A DNA stretch of 55,162 nt from Truepera sp. bin119 (GCA_002239005.1 MPNL01000019.1:1-55162), one strand, 5' to 3'; numbered from the stretch's first letter, positions 42,850 through 53,313 are shown. Translations and numbers: made by a program. Notes: generated from the sequence alone by a model not told the origin.

Positions 42850-44769
42850 CTAGCCTGACCGGACCCCCTCCTGGTATTGCAACTCGTACAGTCTGCGGTA
42901 GTAACCCTTCTGTTCGAGCAGTTCGAAGTGGTTACCCTGCTCGATCAGCCTACCCTTACGCATCACCATGATGCGGTCAGCGTTCTGGATAGTAGAGAGG
43001 CGGTGGGCGATGATGATGGAGGTGCGGCCCTGCATGAGTTTCTTGAGGGCGTCCTGAATCAGCTCTTCGGTCTCGGTATCGATATTGGCGGTGGCCTCGT
43101 CGAGGACGAGCAGGATGTCCGGATTCTGGACCAGCGCCCGGGCGAAAGCGAGGAGTTGCTTTTGACCGGTGGAGAATCCGGCCCCCCGCTCTCGGACAGG
43201 GGTGTTGTAACCCTGGGGCAGCCTCGATATGAATCCATGAGCGTTGATGAATTTGGCCGCTTCCATCACCTGCTCGAGGGGGATCGTATCGTCGTTCAGA
43301 GTGATGTTACTGAGGATCGTGCCGCTGAACAGGAACGGGTCTTGGAGGACGATGCCGATGTGGCGTCGCAACTCGATCTGGTCGTAGTCGCGGACATCCT
43401 TGCCATCGATCTTGACGACACCCTTCTGCACATCGTAGAAGCGCGACACTAGGCTGATGATCGTCGTCTTGCCGGCGCCGGTATGACCCACGAAGGCGAC
43501 GGACTCGCCCGGGCGAATCGCGAAGGAGAGGTCGTGCAGCACCCACGCCTCGTCCTGGTAGGAGAACCATACTCTGTCGAAACTGACCTCGCCCCGGAAC
43601 TCGGTCGTGAATCTCTCCGGGTCTGGGCGGTTGGTGATGATCTCGGGCGTATCCAGCAGGCTGAAGATCCGCTCGGAGGAGGCCATGGCTGCCTGCATGA
43701 TGTTGTACTTGTCCGATAGATCCTGAAGAGGGCGGAAGAACATGGCGCTGTACTGGATGAAGGCGATCAGGACGCCGAGCGTCACGGTGTCTGTGAAGGC
43801 GGGCCCGATCAGGTTGAGGGCGCTGTAGTAGAGGATGAGAGCGGTGGCTATTCCGCCGGCAATCTGGACTGCTGGCCAGAACAGGCTGTACCAGCGGATC
43901 TGTTCGACCCGGGCGTCAAGGAGGTCGAGGTTGAGGTGATCGAAGCGCTGCTGGTTCCGCCCCTGTCGGTTGAATAGCTGCACGGTCTTCATGCCGTTTA
44001 GGTTCTCTGCCAGGTAGGCGGTCGAGCGCGAGACTCGGAGCCGGACTACCCGGTGCGCGTCGCGGATCCGGGTGCGAAGCGCGTTGAGGGTCCAGAAGAG
44101 CAGGGGCATCACCGCCAGGGTGACGAGGGCGAGCTGCCAGTTGATGGTGAACATGAAGATAGTCAGCCCCATTAGGAGACCGACATCGGCGACTAGGCCG
44201 ATGACGCCGTTGGTCATCATCATCTGGATGGCGTCGACGTCGCTGGTGATACGGGTGATAAGGCGGCCGACCGGGGTTCGGTCGAAGAAGCCTAGGTGGA
44301 GCCGCTGGATCTTGGTGAACATCTCCCGGCGGAGATCGTAGATGATGTGCTGGCCCAGCCACGAGATCAGGTAGGTGTAGCCGTAGCGAAGCCCGAAATT
44401 CACTAGCCTGAGGCCGAGATAGATCAGGACGATGGTCAAGAGCCCGTTGAAGCGCGCCTCGTCGGAGAGCGCGTCGAACGGAGGCTTTGCCGCGACGATG
44501 TAGTTGTCGACCGCCCGAGCGATGAGGTTGGGGAAGACGGGGGCCACGGCGCTGTAGCCGAGCAGGAGGACGACGCCGGCTACGAGCTGCCGCCGGTAGC
44601 GCCCGAGGTAGCTCAGCAGGCGGCGCATGATCTGCCAATCGAAGGCCTTTTTGAGGGGCTCTCCGTCCTCGTCGAAATTCGCCTCCCGCCGCAGGGCTAG
44701 CCTCTTGCTGCGGCGCTGAGTGCGGAACTCGGCCTTGGCGGCGTCGATGCTGTACTCGGCGTCGCTCAT
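42850..44769 (-). CDS. ABC exporter half-transporter, catalytic-Glu subunit of a heterodimer
   Basis: This protein of about 639 residues is a type-IV ABC exporter with an N-terminal six-helix membrane domain and a C-terminal ATPase. Walker A is GHTGAGKTT. Walker B with catalytic Glu is LLVLDEATANID, and the H-loop is IIIAHRLST. The signature is degenerate: FSTGQKQ in place of LSGGQ. I chose ATG 44769 (MSDAEYSIDAAKAEF); a longer frame overlaps the upstream gene. It follows the partner gene by 28 bp. With that partner it forms one normal and one degenerate ATP site, as in TmrAB, BmrCD or LmrCD drug/lipid exporters. Confidence 0.9.
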   Translation of the reverse strand: MSDAEYSIDAAKAEFRTQRRSKRLALRREANFDEDGEPLKKAFDWQIMRRLLSYLGRYRRQLVAGVVLLLGYSAVAPVFPNLIARAVDNYIVAAKPPFDALSDEARFNGLLTIVLIYLGLRLVNFGLRYGYTYLISWLGQHIIYDLRREMFTKIQRLHLGFFDRTPVGRLITRITSDVDAIQMMMTNGVIGLVADVGLLMGLTIFMFTINWQLALVTLAVMPLLFWTLNALRTRIRDAHRVVRLRVSRSTAYLAENLNGMKTVQLFNRQGRNQQRFDHLNLDLLDARVEQIRWYSLFWPAVQIAGGIATALILYYSALNLIGPAFTDTVTLGVLIAFIQYSAMFFRPLQDLSDKYNIMQAAMASSERIFSLLDTPEIITNRPDPERFTTEFRGEVSFDRVWFSYQDEAWVLHDLSFAIRPGESVAFVGHTGAGKTTIISLVSRFYDVQKGVVKIDGKDVRDYDQIELRRHIGIVLQDPFLFSGTILSNITLNDDTIPLEQVMEAAKFINAHGFISRLPQGYNTPVRERGAGFSTGQKQLLAFARALVQNPDILLVLDEATANIDTETEELIQDALKKLMQGRTSIIIAHRLSTIQNADRIMVMRKGRLIEQGNHFELLEQKGYYRRLYELQYQEGVRSG

Positions 44770-44797
44770 GTCGGTGAGGTGCCTGCGCCGGTCCACC

Positions 44798-46549
44798 TCA
44801 GGCGGTCTCCAGAGCGGCCTCGAGCTGCTGCCGCCGGTCGATGTCGGCGTACCATCCGTTCTGAGCGACCAGCTCCCCATGGGTTCCCTGCTCGGCAATG
44901 CGACCTTCCTCAAACACCAGGATCCGGTCCGTGGCCTGGAAGGCGCTCAGCCGGTGGGCAACGACGATGCTGCTGCGATTCGCCATGACCTGCTCGAGGT
45001 CTGCCAAGATCCTCGCTTCAGTCTGGGTGTCGACGGCTGAGAGGGAGTCGTCCAGGATAAGGATGGCGGGATCGCGGATGATGGCGCGGGCGATCGCGGT
45101 CCGCTGGCGCTGCCCGCCCGAAAGGGTCACGCCACGCTCGCCGATCCGGGTGTCGTACCCCTGGGGAAATTCTTCGACGTCGCTGGCCAGTTGGGCGAAG
45201 GTGGCCACCTCCCTGACTCGTTCCGGCGTGGCTAGCTCCTGGGGGATCCCATAGCCGATATTCTCCGCGATGGTGTCACCGAACAGGTACGGTTCCTGCG
45301 GCACCAGTCCGATGTGGCGCCTGAGCACTGCCAGGGGGTAGCGACGGATGTCGATACCGTCGATGAGGATCTGCCCGCTGTCGGGTTCGCTCAGGCGCGC
45401 GATGAGGTTGACGATCAGTGTCTTACCGGCCCCTGTTCGTCCGGTGATGCCGAGGTTCTCTCCTGGAAGCAAATGGAATGATACGTTGTCCAGGACCCGG
45501 ATCCCGTCGTACTCGAGGGTGACATTCCGAAACTCGATCTCGCCCTTAATGGTGCGCAAGCCGTAGTCGGTTTCGGGACCGTCTCGGATCGCGGGTTCGG
45601 TGTCGAGGATCTCCTTGAGGCGCTCCCACGAGGTGACGCCACGCTGCATGGTGTTAGCGATGAAGCCGAGCCCGATGAGCGGCCACTGGACGCCCTGGAA
45701 CAGGAACACGAAGCTGGAGAATTCGCCGATGCTCATCTGCACGTTGAGGACGGCACGGCCGCCAAGGAGGAGCAGCAGCGAGATCGACACCCCAAACAGC
45801 AGTTCCATGAGCGGGAAAAGCGGACCGTCCACCCGGGTCAGCTTGAGATTACGGCGAATGAACTCATCGTTGAGCCTCCCGAAAATACCGATCTCACGAT
45901 CCTCAATGCCGAAGCCCTTCACCACCCGGATCCCGCTGAAGTTCTCTTGGGCCATCGCTGTGACGCTCCCGAACTGCTGTTGCACCTGCCGGTAACGCCG
46001 ATGCGCGATTCGGAGCAGGAGCCAGAAGGAGAGCGAGATCACCGGGATCAGAAGCAGCGTGAAAAGTGCGAGTTGCACATTGAGGCTGAACATGCGCCAC
46101 AGGGTGAAGATGAGGAGCAGGCTGACGTTGGCGCCTTGGTGCACTACCATGCCGACCATCATTCGGACGGCGTTGAGGTCGGCGGTGAGCCTCGCCATCA
46201 GGTCGCCGACCCGGTTGTTGTCGAAGTAGTCGCCGTCGAGCCGGGTGAAGTGGTGGAACAGATCGCGTCGGATATCGAACTGGATCTCCCAGCTCGCGTT
46301 CATGATGTTCCGGCGGACCACCAGGGAGCCGAGGGCTCCAAGGGTAACGGCACCCATCAGGGCACCGAGGAACAGCCAGACCGAGGCCATCGTCATGGCG
46401 CTGTCGCGGAGGGCATCGATGGCATTGCCGATGATGATGGGGCCGAGAGTCGTGAAGAAACTCGACAGTACGAGAGCAACGATCCCGATGAGGTAGGGGC
46501 GAGGGTACCGCCTTGCGTACCTGAAGAGATCTCTGAGGGCTTGCTGCAA
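44798..46549 (-). CDS. ABC exporter half-transporter, degenerate Walker B subunit
   Basis: This protein of about 583 residues is the partner half-transporter. Six membrane helices are followed by an ATPase domain with Walker A GRTGAGKTL and canonical signature LSGGQRQRTAIARA. Walker B is ILILDDSLSAVD, where Asp replaces the catalytic Glu. I favour a TTG start at 46549, directly behind GGTGGGAGGCACG; an upstream GTG at 46645 would add a basic leader without a ribosome-binding site. The residue changes are complementary to those of the next gene, so the two proteins almost certainly pair. Confidence 0.88.
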   Translation of the reverse strand: MQQALRDLFRYARRYPRPYLIGIVALVLSSFFTTLGPIIIGNAIDALRDSAMTMASVWLFLGALMGAVTLGALGSLVVRRNIMNASWEIQFDIRRDLFHHFTRLDGDYFDNNRVGDLMARLTADLNAVRMMVGMVVHQGANVSLLLIFTLWRMFSLNVQLALFTLLLIPVISLSFWLLLRIAHRRYRQVQQQFGSVTAMAQENFSGIRVVKGFGIEDREIGIFGRLNDEFIRRNLKLTRVDGPLFPLMELLFGVSISLLLLLGGRAVLNVQMSIGEFSSFVFLFQGVQWPLIGLGFIANTMQRGVTSWERLKEILDTEPAIRDGPETDYGLRTIKGEIEFRNVTLEYDGIRVLDNVSFHLLPGENLGITGRTGAGKTLIVNLIARLSEPDSGQILIDGIDIRRYPLAVLRRHIGLVPQEPYLFGDTIAENIGYGIPQELATPERVREVATFAQLASDVEEFPQGYDTRIGERGVTLSGGQRQRTAIARAIIRDPAILILDDSLSAVDTQTEARILADLEQVMANRSSIVVAHRLSAFQATDRILVFEEGRIAEQGTHGELVAQNGWYADIDRRQQLEAALETA

Positions 46550-46655
46550 CGTGCCTCCCACCTTGGCAGATGCACGAGGTGCCCCCTCCGGAACACCTCG
46601 TGACAGGCTAATCGGAACTACGGGCAATCGATCTCTGGATCGCACAGAGGAGATT

Positions 46656-46678
46656 GCCGGGCATCACTATAACCCGGC
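46656..46678. terminator. hairpin between the PASTA gene and the exporter operon
   Basis: GCCGGG (46656-46661) and CCCGGC (46673-46678) form a 6-bp GC stem around CATCACTATAA, about 65 bp beyond the PASTA-gene stop. No T-run follows in the leftward direction. It may separate the PASTA transcript from the exporter pair. Confidence 0.4.
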
Positions 46679-46740
46679 ATTCCGTCGGGCCGGGCGTGGG
46701 CCGCTACACCGTGGTTCCTGCGACCTACCTTCGGCCCTGG

Positions 46741-48378
46741 TCAGGGGTTGTTGATCCGTTGCTCGTTGTAGAATTCGCCGTTGAGCAGCAGGCGGAAGGT
46801 GATGGGTCCGGCGACCGGCGATTGCCAGTCCCCTTGGAGCAGGTCGCCTCCCTTGACCTGGGAGCGGATCACCAGAATGGGCTCCCCCTCTAGCGGGAGC
46901 GCTAGGACCTCGGCCTGTTGTTCAGGGATGCCTGGCTCAATAAAGAAGGTGTAGTGCAGCACCCGGAGTTCCGACGTCAGAACTTGGCCCAGGACTCGAG
47001 GTACCGGTATAGCCACTGGGTGGATATTCATCTGGAGTCTGAGCGATCCGTCACTCACCGAGCCGGGAGATGGGGTCTGATCGATCACGCCCTCGGGGAG
47101 GTCGGGCACCTCGATCACCTCGAGTGAGAGCTGGTAGTTGCGCGCCGCCTCGCGGGCCCCGCTCTCGGCTAACCCGATCAGGTTCGGGGTCTTTGCCTCG
47201 GCGCTGGTGGCGGTCGGCGGGTCGGCCACCATGAGGCGCAAGACAGCCGTTTCTATGGGAACGGGTAGGTGTGGGGGGAGAGACTGATTCAGCACGCGGC
47301 CGACCAGTTCTCGTGCTGCGGGCACGCGCTCCACGATTACACTGTCGGGGCTAAGACCGGCGGTGTGGGCTAGGAAGCGGGCATCCTCGAGATCGAGCCC
47401 AACCAGGTCTGGCAGGAAGGTAGATCCCCGCAACGGTCCTAGGCTGACCAGCACGTCTATGGCCTGATTTTGGCCAAGCCGTTCGCCCGCCGGGATGCGC
47501 TGGGAGATGACCATGCCTGCATCGGTGTCTGCGGGGATTCGTGCCACCGAACCCAGCGAGAGTCCAGCTTCTCGGAGCCGCGACTCCACTTGGTCGGGAA
47601 ACTTGAGCCCCACCAGCTGGGGGACCTCAGTCGGTGCGATGCGGTTGGCCGGGAGGGAAAAGGAGACGCGAATCAGGCGGCCGGGCCGGAGTTGGGTTCC
47701 AGCCGGGGGGTCGCTCTTGAGGATGGTGTTGGCGGGAGCTGGGGAGGCGATGGGGGTCGCTTCGAGGCCGAGGTCGCGTTCATCTAAGAGTTCGACAGCC
47801 TGATCGAGGGACCACCCTCGGAGGTCCGGCACGACCACGACAGGGTTGTTGATGCGGAGATTGAATCCGACCAACAGAGTGAGTGCTGCGACGAGGATGA
47901 GCGCTGCGCTGAGCGACCAACTCACCAACCAAGGGGGTACAGTCTTCTCAGGGGGGAGGTTCGACCAATCGAGAGAGACCGGTTCGCTGGGGGCTAGTTC
48001 ACTGCCGAAGGCGAGGCCGTAGATCCTGAGGCGGTCACCATCCTCGTGGATGTCGGCGATCTCTGAAGGGTAGCCCGCCTCGGCCAGCGCCTCCGTGAGC
48101 GCCTCGTTCGGAGGGACCCGGTGGCCCCTCGGAAGCTCCCAGGCCACATAGTGGGCACCCGGCCGGGACACCACGTCGTGCAGAGCGGCGAGTCCAGATC
48201 GCTTCATCCTCTTTAGGATTCGGCGGTAGTGTTCGAAACGTGCTTCGTGGTGTGGGCTCAGGTCGTACCAGACGATGTGGACCGGGGTTCCATCGGAAGC
48301 AGTTGCTTCAAACAGGGTCTGTATTCCCTCGGGTGCCTGTTGGCTGGTGACTTCATATGTGCCGTCGAGAAGGGCCAC
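46741..48378 (-). CDS. membrane PASTA protein with degenerate kinase-like N-terminus
   Basis: This 545-residue protein starts with GTG at 48378. Residues 1-130 resemble a Ser/Thr kinase N-lobe: LLDGTYEV opening, FEATASDGTPVHIVWYDL in place of the ATP-lysine strand, a charged helix and HYVAWELPRGHR like a hinge. No catalytic lobe (HRD, DFG) exists. One membrane helix follows near 150-172. Four PASTA domains come next, with VPDLRGWSLDQAVELL, VPQLVGLKFPDQVESRL, LPDLVGLDLEDARFLA and TPNLIGLAESGAREAA. PASTA domains bind cell-wall fragments in PknB-like kinases, so this may be a wall sensor or scaffold that has lost phosphotransfer. It lies between FtsH and the exporter genes. Confidence 0.82.
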   Translation of the reverse strand: MALLDGTYEVTSQQAPEGIQTLFEATASDGTPVHIVWYDLSPHHEARFEHYRRILKRMKRSGLAALHDVVSRPGAHYVAWELPRGHRVPPNEALTEALAEAGYPSEIADIHEDGDRLRIYGLAFGSELAPSEPVSLDWSNLPPEKTVPPWLVSWSLSAALILVAALTLLVGFNLRINNPVVVVPDLRGWSLDQAVELLDERDLGLEATPIASPAPANTILKSDPPAGTQLRPGRLIRVSFSLPANRIAPTEVPQLVGLKFPDQVESRLREAGLSLGSVARIPADTDAGMVISQRIPAGERLGQNQAIDVLVSLGPLRGSTFLPDLVGLDLEDARFLAHTAGLSPDSVIVERVPAARELVGRVLNQSLPPHLPVPIETAVLRLMVADPPTATSAEAKTPNLIGLAESGAREAARNYQLSLEVIEVPDLPEGVIDQTPSPGSVSDGSLRLQMNIHPVAIPVPRVLGQVLTSELRVLHYTFFIEPGIPEQQAEVLALPLEGEPILVIRSQVKGGDLLQGDWQSPVAGPITFRLLLNGEFYNEQRINNP

Positions 48379-48486
48379 GGTCGCTTCACCTAACTACGGA
48401 TGGCGGTTACGAGTTCATGATATCGCGGTCGCCATGAGAAACGGCGCGCACCCGCACGTGTGCACCGACTCCACCCACAGGAGTCT

Positions 48487-50493
48487 CTAGCTGCCGGAGC
48501 CCTCTGGGGCGGGGCGTGCATCGATCTGTGGAGCGGGTCGCTCCTGCTCCGCCTCCTCGCGGCGCTTGCGCTCCTCTTCAGACCGGAGGCGTTCGCGCTC
48601 GGCCGAGGCTTGGGCCTGCCGCTCGCGCTCGTCTGCCTCGGCGATGAGCCAGTCGGTAATCTCTTCGGCACTTGCGCCCTCCGTCGCCTTCTGGAAGGAC
48701 GTCTCGATGAGAGAGCCCTCAATGGTTTCACGCTTTAAGAGGGCATTGGCGATGGTCTCCACTGCTACCCAATGCTCGTCAAGGAGCTGCTCGGTCCGCT
48801 TGTACGCCGTCTTGAGGATCTCCGTGACCTGTTCTTCAAGTTCGCGGGCGGTCTCCTCGCTAAAGTCCTTGCGTCTCGATATCTCCCCACCCAGGAACAC
48901 CGGGCCTTGGTCGGAACCCCAGGCGACGAACTCCTGTCCCCCCATGCCCAGATCGAGCACCATCTGCTTGGCCAGTTCGGTGGCCTGCCTCAGATCGTTC
49001 GAGGCACCGCTGGAGATGGTGCCGGTGATGCGCTTCTCCGCGACCCGACCGCCGAAGGCGACCACCAGTTGCTCCCTGAATTTCTTGATGTCCTGCACCA
49101 TCTGCTCCCGCGACAGCGGTGCCATGAACCCGCCAGCACTGCCACGGGGCATGATGGTGACCTTGCGGATGTTGCCTAGATCGGGGTGGGCGGCGAAGGC
49201 GATGGCGTGGCCCGCCTCGTGGTAGGCGAGAATTTTGCGCTCCTCCTCGCTGGGCACTAGGCTGCCTCTGCGGAGGCCCAACGTAATTCGGTCGAGTGCT
49301 TCGTTGAAGTCGGTCCAGGAGATGATCTGCATGCCAGCGCGGGCTGCCACCAGAGCGGCTTCGTTGGTCAGGTTCTCGAGGTCGGCTCCAGAGAACATCG
49401 GGGTCGCCTCCGCGAGCCGCGTCAGGTCGACATCCTCGCCGACCGGTTTGTTGTGCACGTGAACCTCGAGGATCTCCCGGCGCTCGCTCTGGGTCGGCAA
49501 GCCGATAGTCACCTGCCGGTCGAAGCGGCCGGGACGTAGCAGCGCAGGATCGAGGATGTCTGGGCGGTTGGTGGCAGCGATGATGATGACCGAGGTATCC
49601 TTCTCGAAACCGTCCATCTCCGAAAGAATCTGATTCAGCGTCTGCTCACGCTCGTCGTGGCCCCCACCGATTCCGGTGCCGCGGCGGCGCCCGATCGAAT
49701 CGAGTTCGTCGATAAAGATAATGGCGGGGTTCGACTTGCGGGCGTCTTCGAACAGATTGCGAACCCGGCTCGCTCCGACGCCGACGAACATCTCCATGAA
49801 CTCGGAGGCGCTGACTGAGAAGAAGGGAACGCCGGCCTCACCCGAGACGGCACGTGCCAGCAGGGTCTTACCGGTTCCGGGGGGGCCTACCAGCAACACT
49901 CCCTTGGGAATCTCCGCACCGATCCTGAGGTACTTCTGAGGGTTCTTGAGGAAGTCGACAATCTCCCTGAGCTCCTGCTTGGCCTCCTTATGGCCAGCCA
50001 CATCTTTGAACGAGGTCTGCACCTTATTCTCGCGGCCGTAGGTCTTGGCTCGGGACTGGCCGAACTGCATCACCTGGTTGGGGCCACCTTGGGCCCGCAT
50101 GAAGATGAACCAGAAGAACCCGATCAGGATGATGATCGGCAGAATGGAGATAGCAAACCCGATCCACTGCGGGGGGTTGCGAATCGAGACCGAGGGGACG
50201 TTGCCCTCGAGACGCTGGAGCAGTGAATCGGTGATCACTGCGGTGGTCCGGAACGAGCGAATAGTGCGCGGCTCGCCTCTGATTTCGACCTGCGTCGGCT
50301 CCCTAAGTTGCCCCTCGATGTTGCCGTTATTGCGCTCAACCACTACCGCCTCGACCCGGCCCTCGTCGACGAGTCGGGTGAAGGTGGAGAGGTTGACGTC
50401 CCGATTGGAGTTTCCCGAAGTGAATTGATTGACCACGAAGATCGCCAGGATGATGAGCATCACCAGCAACCACGGGTTGAAAGATCGTCTCAA
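48487..50493 (-). CDS. ftsH: ATP-dependent zinc metalloprotease FtsH
   Basis: This protein of about 668 residues is a membrane-bound AAA+ protease that degrades misfolded membrane and regulatory proteins. Membrane helices lie at 8-24 and about 110-132. The AAA domain has Walker A GPPGTGKT (203-210), Walker B IIFIDELD (258-265) and the second region of homology [20 protein letters not shown]. The protease zinc site is HEAGH at 425-429. I chose TTG 50493 ([13 protein letters not shown]) because GGGAGGCTTATT precedes it; a GTG at 50514 would sit on that site. The C-terminal tail is an acidic, Arg/Glu-rich coil. Confidence 0.95.
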   Translation of the reverse strand: MRRSFNPWLLVMLIILAIFVVNQFTSGNSNRDVNLSTFTRLVDEGRVEAVVVERNNGNIEGQLREPTQVEIRGEPRTIRSFRTTAVITDSLLQRLEGNVPSVSIRNPPQWIGFAISILPIIILIGFFWFIFMRAQGGPNQVMQFGQSRAKTYGRENKVQTSFKDVAGHKEAKQELREIVDFLKNPQKYLRIGAEIPKGVLLVGPPGTGKTLLARAVSGEAGVPFFSVSASEFMEMFVGVGASRVRNLFEDARKSNPAIIFIDELDSIGRRRGTGIGGGHDEREQTLNQILSEMDGFEKDTSVIIIAATNRPDILDPALLRPGRFDRQVTIGLPTQSERREILEVHVHNKPVGEDVDLTRLAEATPMFSGADLENLTNEAALVAARAGMQIISWTDFNEALDRITLGLRRGSLVPSEEERKILAYHEAGHAIAFAAHPDLGNIRKVTIMPRGSAGGFMAPLSREQMVQDIKKFREQLVVAFGGRVAEKRITGTISSGASNDLRQATELAKQMVLDLGMGGQEFVAWGSDQGPVFLGGEISRRKDFSEETARELEEQVTEILKTAYKRTEQLLDEHWVAVETIANALLKRETIEGSLIETSFQKATEGASAEEITDWLIAEADERERQAQASAERERLRSEEERKRREEAEQERPAPQIDARPAPEGSGS

Positions 50494-50712
50494 AATAAGC
50501 CTCCCTGCGGACACTTAAGGGCCCGGCCGCCTGTAGGCGCGAGCCTCGCAACTAGTAGGGGTAGGGTAGCATCTCCGGACGCGAGCTTGCTGTAAGGTGT
50601 GGGACTTTCCCGCCCCACCTCAAGGCTCATCTCGGGATTGCGAGGACCCTCGCAACTCGGACTCCGTTCACTCGTGGCTCGAGGCACCCTATCCGCCGGT
50701 CTGGGCACAGCC

Positions 50713-51969
50713 TCAGGTGAAGACGTAATCCTTGGGAATGGCCACCACCCCCTGGTCGGTTATGGTGTACCCACGGGCGTAGTCTGCCTCAGGATCAACC
50801 CCGATCTCGGTATTGCTCGGAACGGCGATATTCTTATCGATGATAGCATTGCGGATCAGGCAGTGGCGGCCGATTTCGACATCATCGAAGAGGACTGAAC
50901 GCTCCACGAGGCTATAACTATTCACCCGCACTCGTCGCGAGAGGACCGACTCGCGAATCGTGCTGCCGGAGGTGATTACGCCCCCTGCGACTAGGCTGTT
51001 GAACGCTTGGCCGCGTCGACTCTCCTCTTCGTGCACGAACTTAGCCGGCGCTGAGAACTCGGTTGCCGTCCGCAGCGGCCAGGCGGGATTGTGCAGGTCG
51101 AACTCGGGCTCGACCGCCACTAGGTCCATGCTGGCCTCCCAATAGCTATCGAGGGTCCCCACGTCCCGCCAGTAGGTGTTGGCTCCCATCTGACCGGGGA
51201 TGGGGTTGCGGGCGAAGTCGTAAGCCTGGATATGATACCCCTCTCCGAGGGCTTCAGGGAGGACATCCTTGCCAAAATCGTGCTCACTCCCCTCCTGAGA
51301 GGCGTCGCGGTTGAGCAGGGTAACGAGGGGATTGGTGGAGAAGATATAGTTGCCCATGGAGCAGAGGGCGTAATCTTCTCTCCCTGGGATGGTTTTGGGC
51401 TTTGCAGGCTTCTCTTGGAAGTCTGTGATGGTGTAGTTCCTGTCGACCTGCAGGACCCCGAAGCGGGTGGCCTCCTCGATAGGGGTCGGGTAAGCGGCAA
51501 TGGTGATATCAGCCCCTTTCTCGAGGTGGTAGTCGATCATGTGGCTGATGTCCATCTTGTAGATGTGATCGCCGCTGAAGATCGCCACTAGATCGGGTTT
51601 ATTGTTCCGAATTAGGTGCATGTTCTGATAGATCGCGTCAGCGGTCCCACGGTACCACTCCGTGCCTAGCTCCTCGTACCGGTACATCTGGGCGGGGGCT
51701 AAGGAGATGAAGTAATCCGAAAGGAAGTTTCCGAAGCGCCAGTACCGCTGAATGTGCTCAGTGAGGCTCTGAGCCTTGAACTGAGTGAGCACATACATCC
51801 CGTAGATGCGGGAGTTGACCATGTTGTTCAGAGCAAAGTCAATGATCCTATACTTGCCACCGAACGGCACGGCGGGCTTCGTGCGCTTAGCGGTCAGGGG
51901 GTGGAGCCGGGTGCCCTTTCCGCCTGCCAGGACCATGCCGAGGGTCTTCACATCTCGTCTTGTGAGCAT
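50713..51969 (-). CDS. glgC: glucose-1-phosphate adenylyltransferase
   Basis: This 418-residue protein catalyses ATP + glucose-1-phosphate to ADP-glucose, the first committed step of glycogen synthesis. The nucleotide loop is [20 protein letters not shown], and [14 protein letters not shown] and [12 protein letters not shown] are the sugar and regulatory motifs. [10 protein letters not shown] holds the metal Asp. The C-terminal left-handed beta-helix is seen in the hexapeptide-like [20 protein letters not shown]. The ATG at 51969 follows GGAGGCGAGAGAACG; a frame extending to 52110 has no start signal. 219 bp separate its stop from the ftsH start. Confidence 0.93.
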   Translation of the reverse strand: MLTRRDVKTLGMVLAGGKGTRLHPLTAKRTKPAVPFGGKYRIIDFALNNMVNSRIYGMYVLTQFKAQSLTEHIQRYWRFGNFLSDYFISLAPAQMYRYEELGTEWYRGTADAIYQNMHLIRNNKPDLVAIFSGDHIYKMDISHMIDYHLEKGADITIAAYPTPIEEATRFGVLQVDRNYTITDFQEKPAKPKTIPGREDYALCSMGNYIFSTNPLVTLLNRDASQEGSEHDFGKDVLPEALGEGYHIQAYDFARNPIPGQMGANTYWRDVGTLDSYWEASMDLVAVEPEFDLHNPAWPLRTATEFSAPAKFVHEEESRRGQAFNSLVAGGVITSGSTIRESVLSRRVRVNSYSLVERSVLFDDVEIGRHCLIRNAIIDKNIAVPSNTEIGVDPEADYARGYTITDQGVVAIPKDYVFT

Positions 51970-52350
51970 CGTTCTCTCGCCTCCAGCAGCGAACGGGCGC
52001 ACGCTTTTGGGTTGCTCATCCTGCTGTGACCCCATGATACCAGTCGATCGCACCCCGTAGCCAGGTGTAGTCACCTCCCGGAATGCTCCCGATTTGGGTG
52101 GACGAAACACTTCCCCCGGTGGACGGTTCCGCAGGGATTACGGAAGAAATCTCGTAAGTAACTGACATTAAGCGAGTTATGATCTATTCGACCGAACTGG
52201 TTCCCCCATTGAATCCCACGTTCTAAACGGGAATCCATTCGACCGTATTGGAGGTCCGTGGACTCAGCCGCCTAGCGTGGGTGTCGGTGAAGCGCCACCG
52301 GCGAATGCCCATGTAGCACTCGCTTGTTCGAGCATCGCACCGGTCGCTGT

Positions 52351-52554
52351 CTACTTGCCTTGTTGGGCGGATGGCCCTGCTCCCGGCGTGTTCCAGGTGC
52401 CGTCCAGGATGCTGGACTCCACCCGAGTTTGGAGCGCCTGTGCGCTTCGGTAATTGGGGGCGTACATTCGAAGCCGACCGGGTCCGTTCGGCCAGTACTT
52501 GCTGACGACGTATCGTCTCCTCCCCCGGCGATCTTTCACCTTATAGATGCCCAT
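52351..52554 (-). CDS. truncated tyrosine-recombinase-like N-terminal (arm-binding) domain
   Basis: This 67-residue protein has a very strong ribosome-binding site (AAAGGAGGAGATGC) before its ATG. MGIYKVKDRRGRRRYVVSKY with YWPNGPGRLRMYAPNYRSAQ and ESSILDGTW matches the short arm-DNA-binding domain at the start of phage-type integrases. These normally continue for 300 more residues after the xGTW. Here the frame ends 13 residues later and no catalytic domain follows. Its start overlaps the end of the excisionase remnant upstream. It is either a relic or a free-standing DNA-binding domain. The stretch 52000-52350 on its far side holds no gene. Confidence 0.55.
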   Translation of the reverse strand: MGIYKVKDRRGRRRYVVSKYWPNGPGRLRMYAPNYRSAQALQTRVESSILDGTWNTPGAGPSAQQGK

Positions 52555-52814
52555 GCATCTCCTCCTTTCTGGATCCGGGTTCTTCGGCGTGCGGGGAATC
52601 GTCCCACGGCTCCGGAGAATCAGCGTAGGCGTTCAGGTCCTCCAGCGCGAAGCTGGCCGGAAGTGTTCAGTTCGGCTCTGGCTTGGAGGACGTTCAGATC
52701 AGTCAGTTTGCGAATCGTGCCGATGGCCTTGCCTAGATACTGGGCCGAGCCGGCATCGTTGAGGAACCTTCCGGTGGGCACCTAGATCAGTGCGACCAGC
52801 CTTCCGATCATCAT
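52542..52814 (-). pseudogene. excisionase/MerR-type helix-turn-helix gene, stop and frameshift
   Basis: An ATG at 52814, preceded by AAGGAACAAACGCC, gives MMIGRLVALI and a TAG. The frame resumes as FLNDAGSAQYLGKAIGTIRK, a helix-turn-helix of the excisionase kind. After a one-base shift near 52660 it ends FALEDLNAYADSPEPWDD and KEEMHGHL with TAA. The RF-x-x-EDL-x-AY run after the recognition helix is the family wing. The last codons overlap the start of the integrase-like fragment, a typical xis-int coupling. It is a remnant of an integrated element beside glgC. Confidence 0.6.
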
Positions 52815-53313
52815 GGCGTTTGTTCCTTCACGCCACAACCGTGGTAGGTGTCACGCTGGCGGACCAACACGCCCCCTCCGGATAACATTCGCCGTTTCAA
52901 CTCACCGGTCGGATCAGTTGATGAGCGAAACCCTCAGTCGAACCCCGGTGCCAATTCGTCTGCTTTAGAACTCCTTAATTCTACCCGGCCTCGTAGGCGG
53001 CCTCTGTCGCGCTGGCGGCTGGATCGGTTGCGTCGGGTGGGTCCGATTTTCGCCGGATCGAGCGATTTTCGGAAGATCCGGAGAAAAAAGACGCGCTCAG
53101 AGGACCTGTGTTGACTTGGCGAGGACGGCCGAAGGTTAGGAATAGGCCCCTGAGCGTCGTCCATTCTCCGTCAGCGCCTTGCGGCGGAGCCGGAAAGCTA
53201 GAAAGTGTCTGGTCCCGTACGGTGGACTTGGTGCGCGGTCCCGATTCCGCAACCGGCTGGCGGACAACGCACTGGTCAGTGTCGACCACTATGCCTGGGC
53301 CGCTGCACGCTTT
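52815..53313. other. 499-bp gap without a recognised gene
   Basis: Short overlapping frames occur on both strands, but none has a family motif, plausible start site or neighbour-like codon use. The DNA is Arg/Pro-rich when translated and probably represents decayed element DNA between the excisionase remnant and the helix-hairpin-helix gene. Confidence 0.35.
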
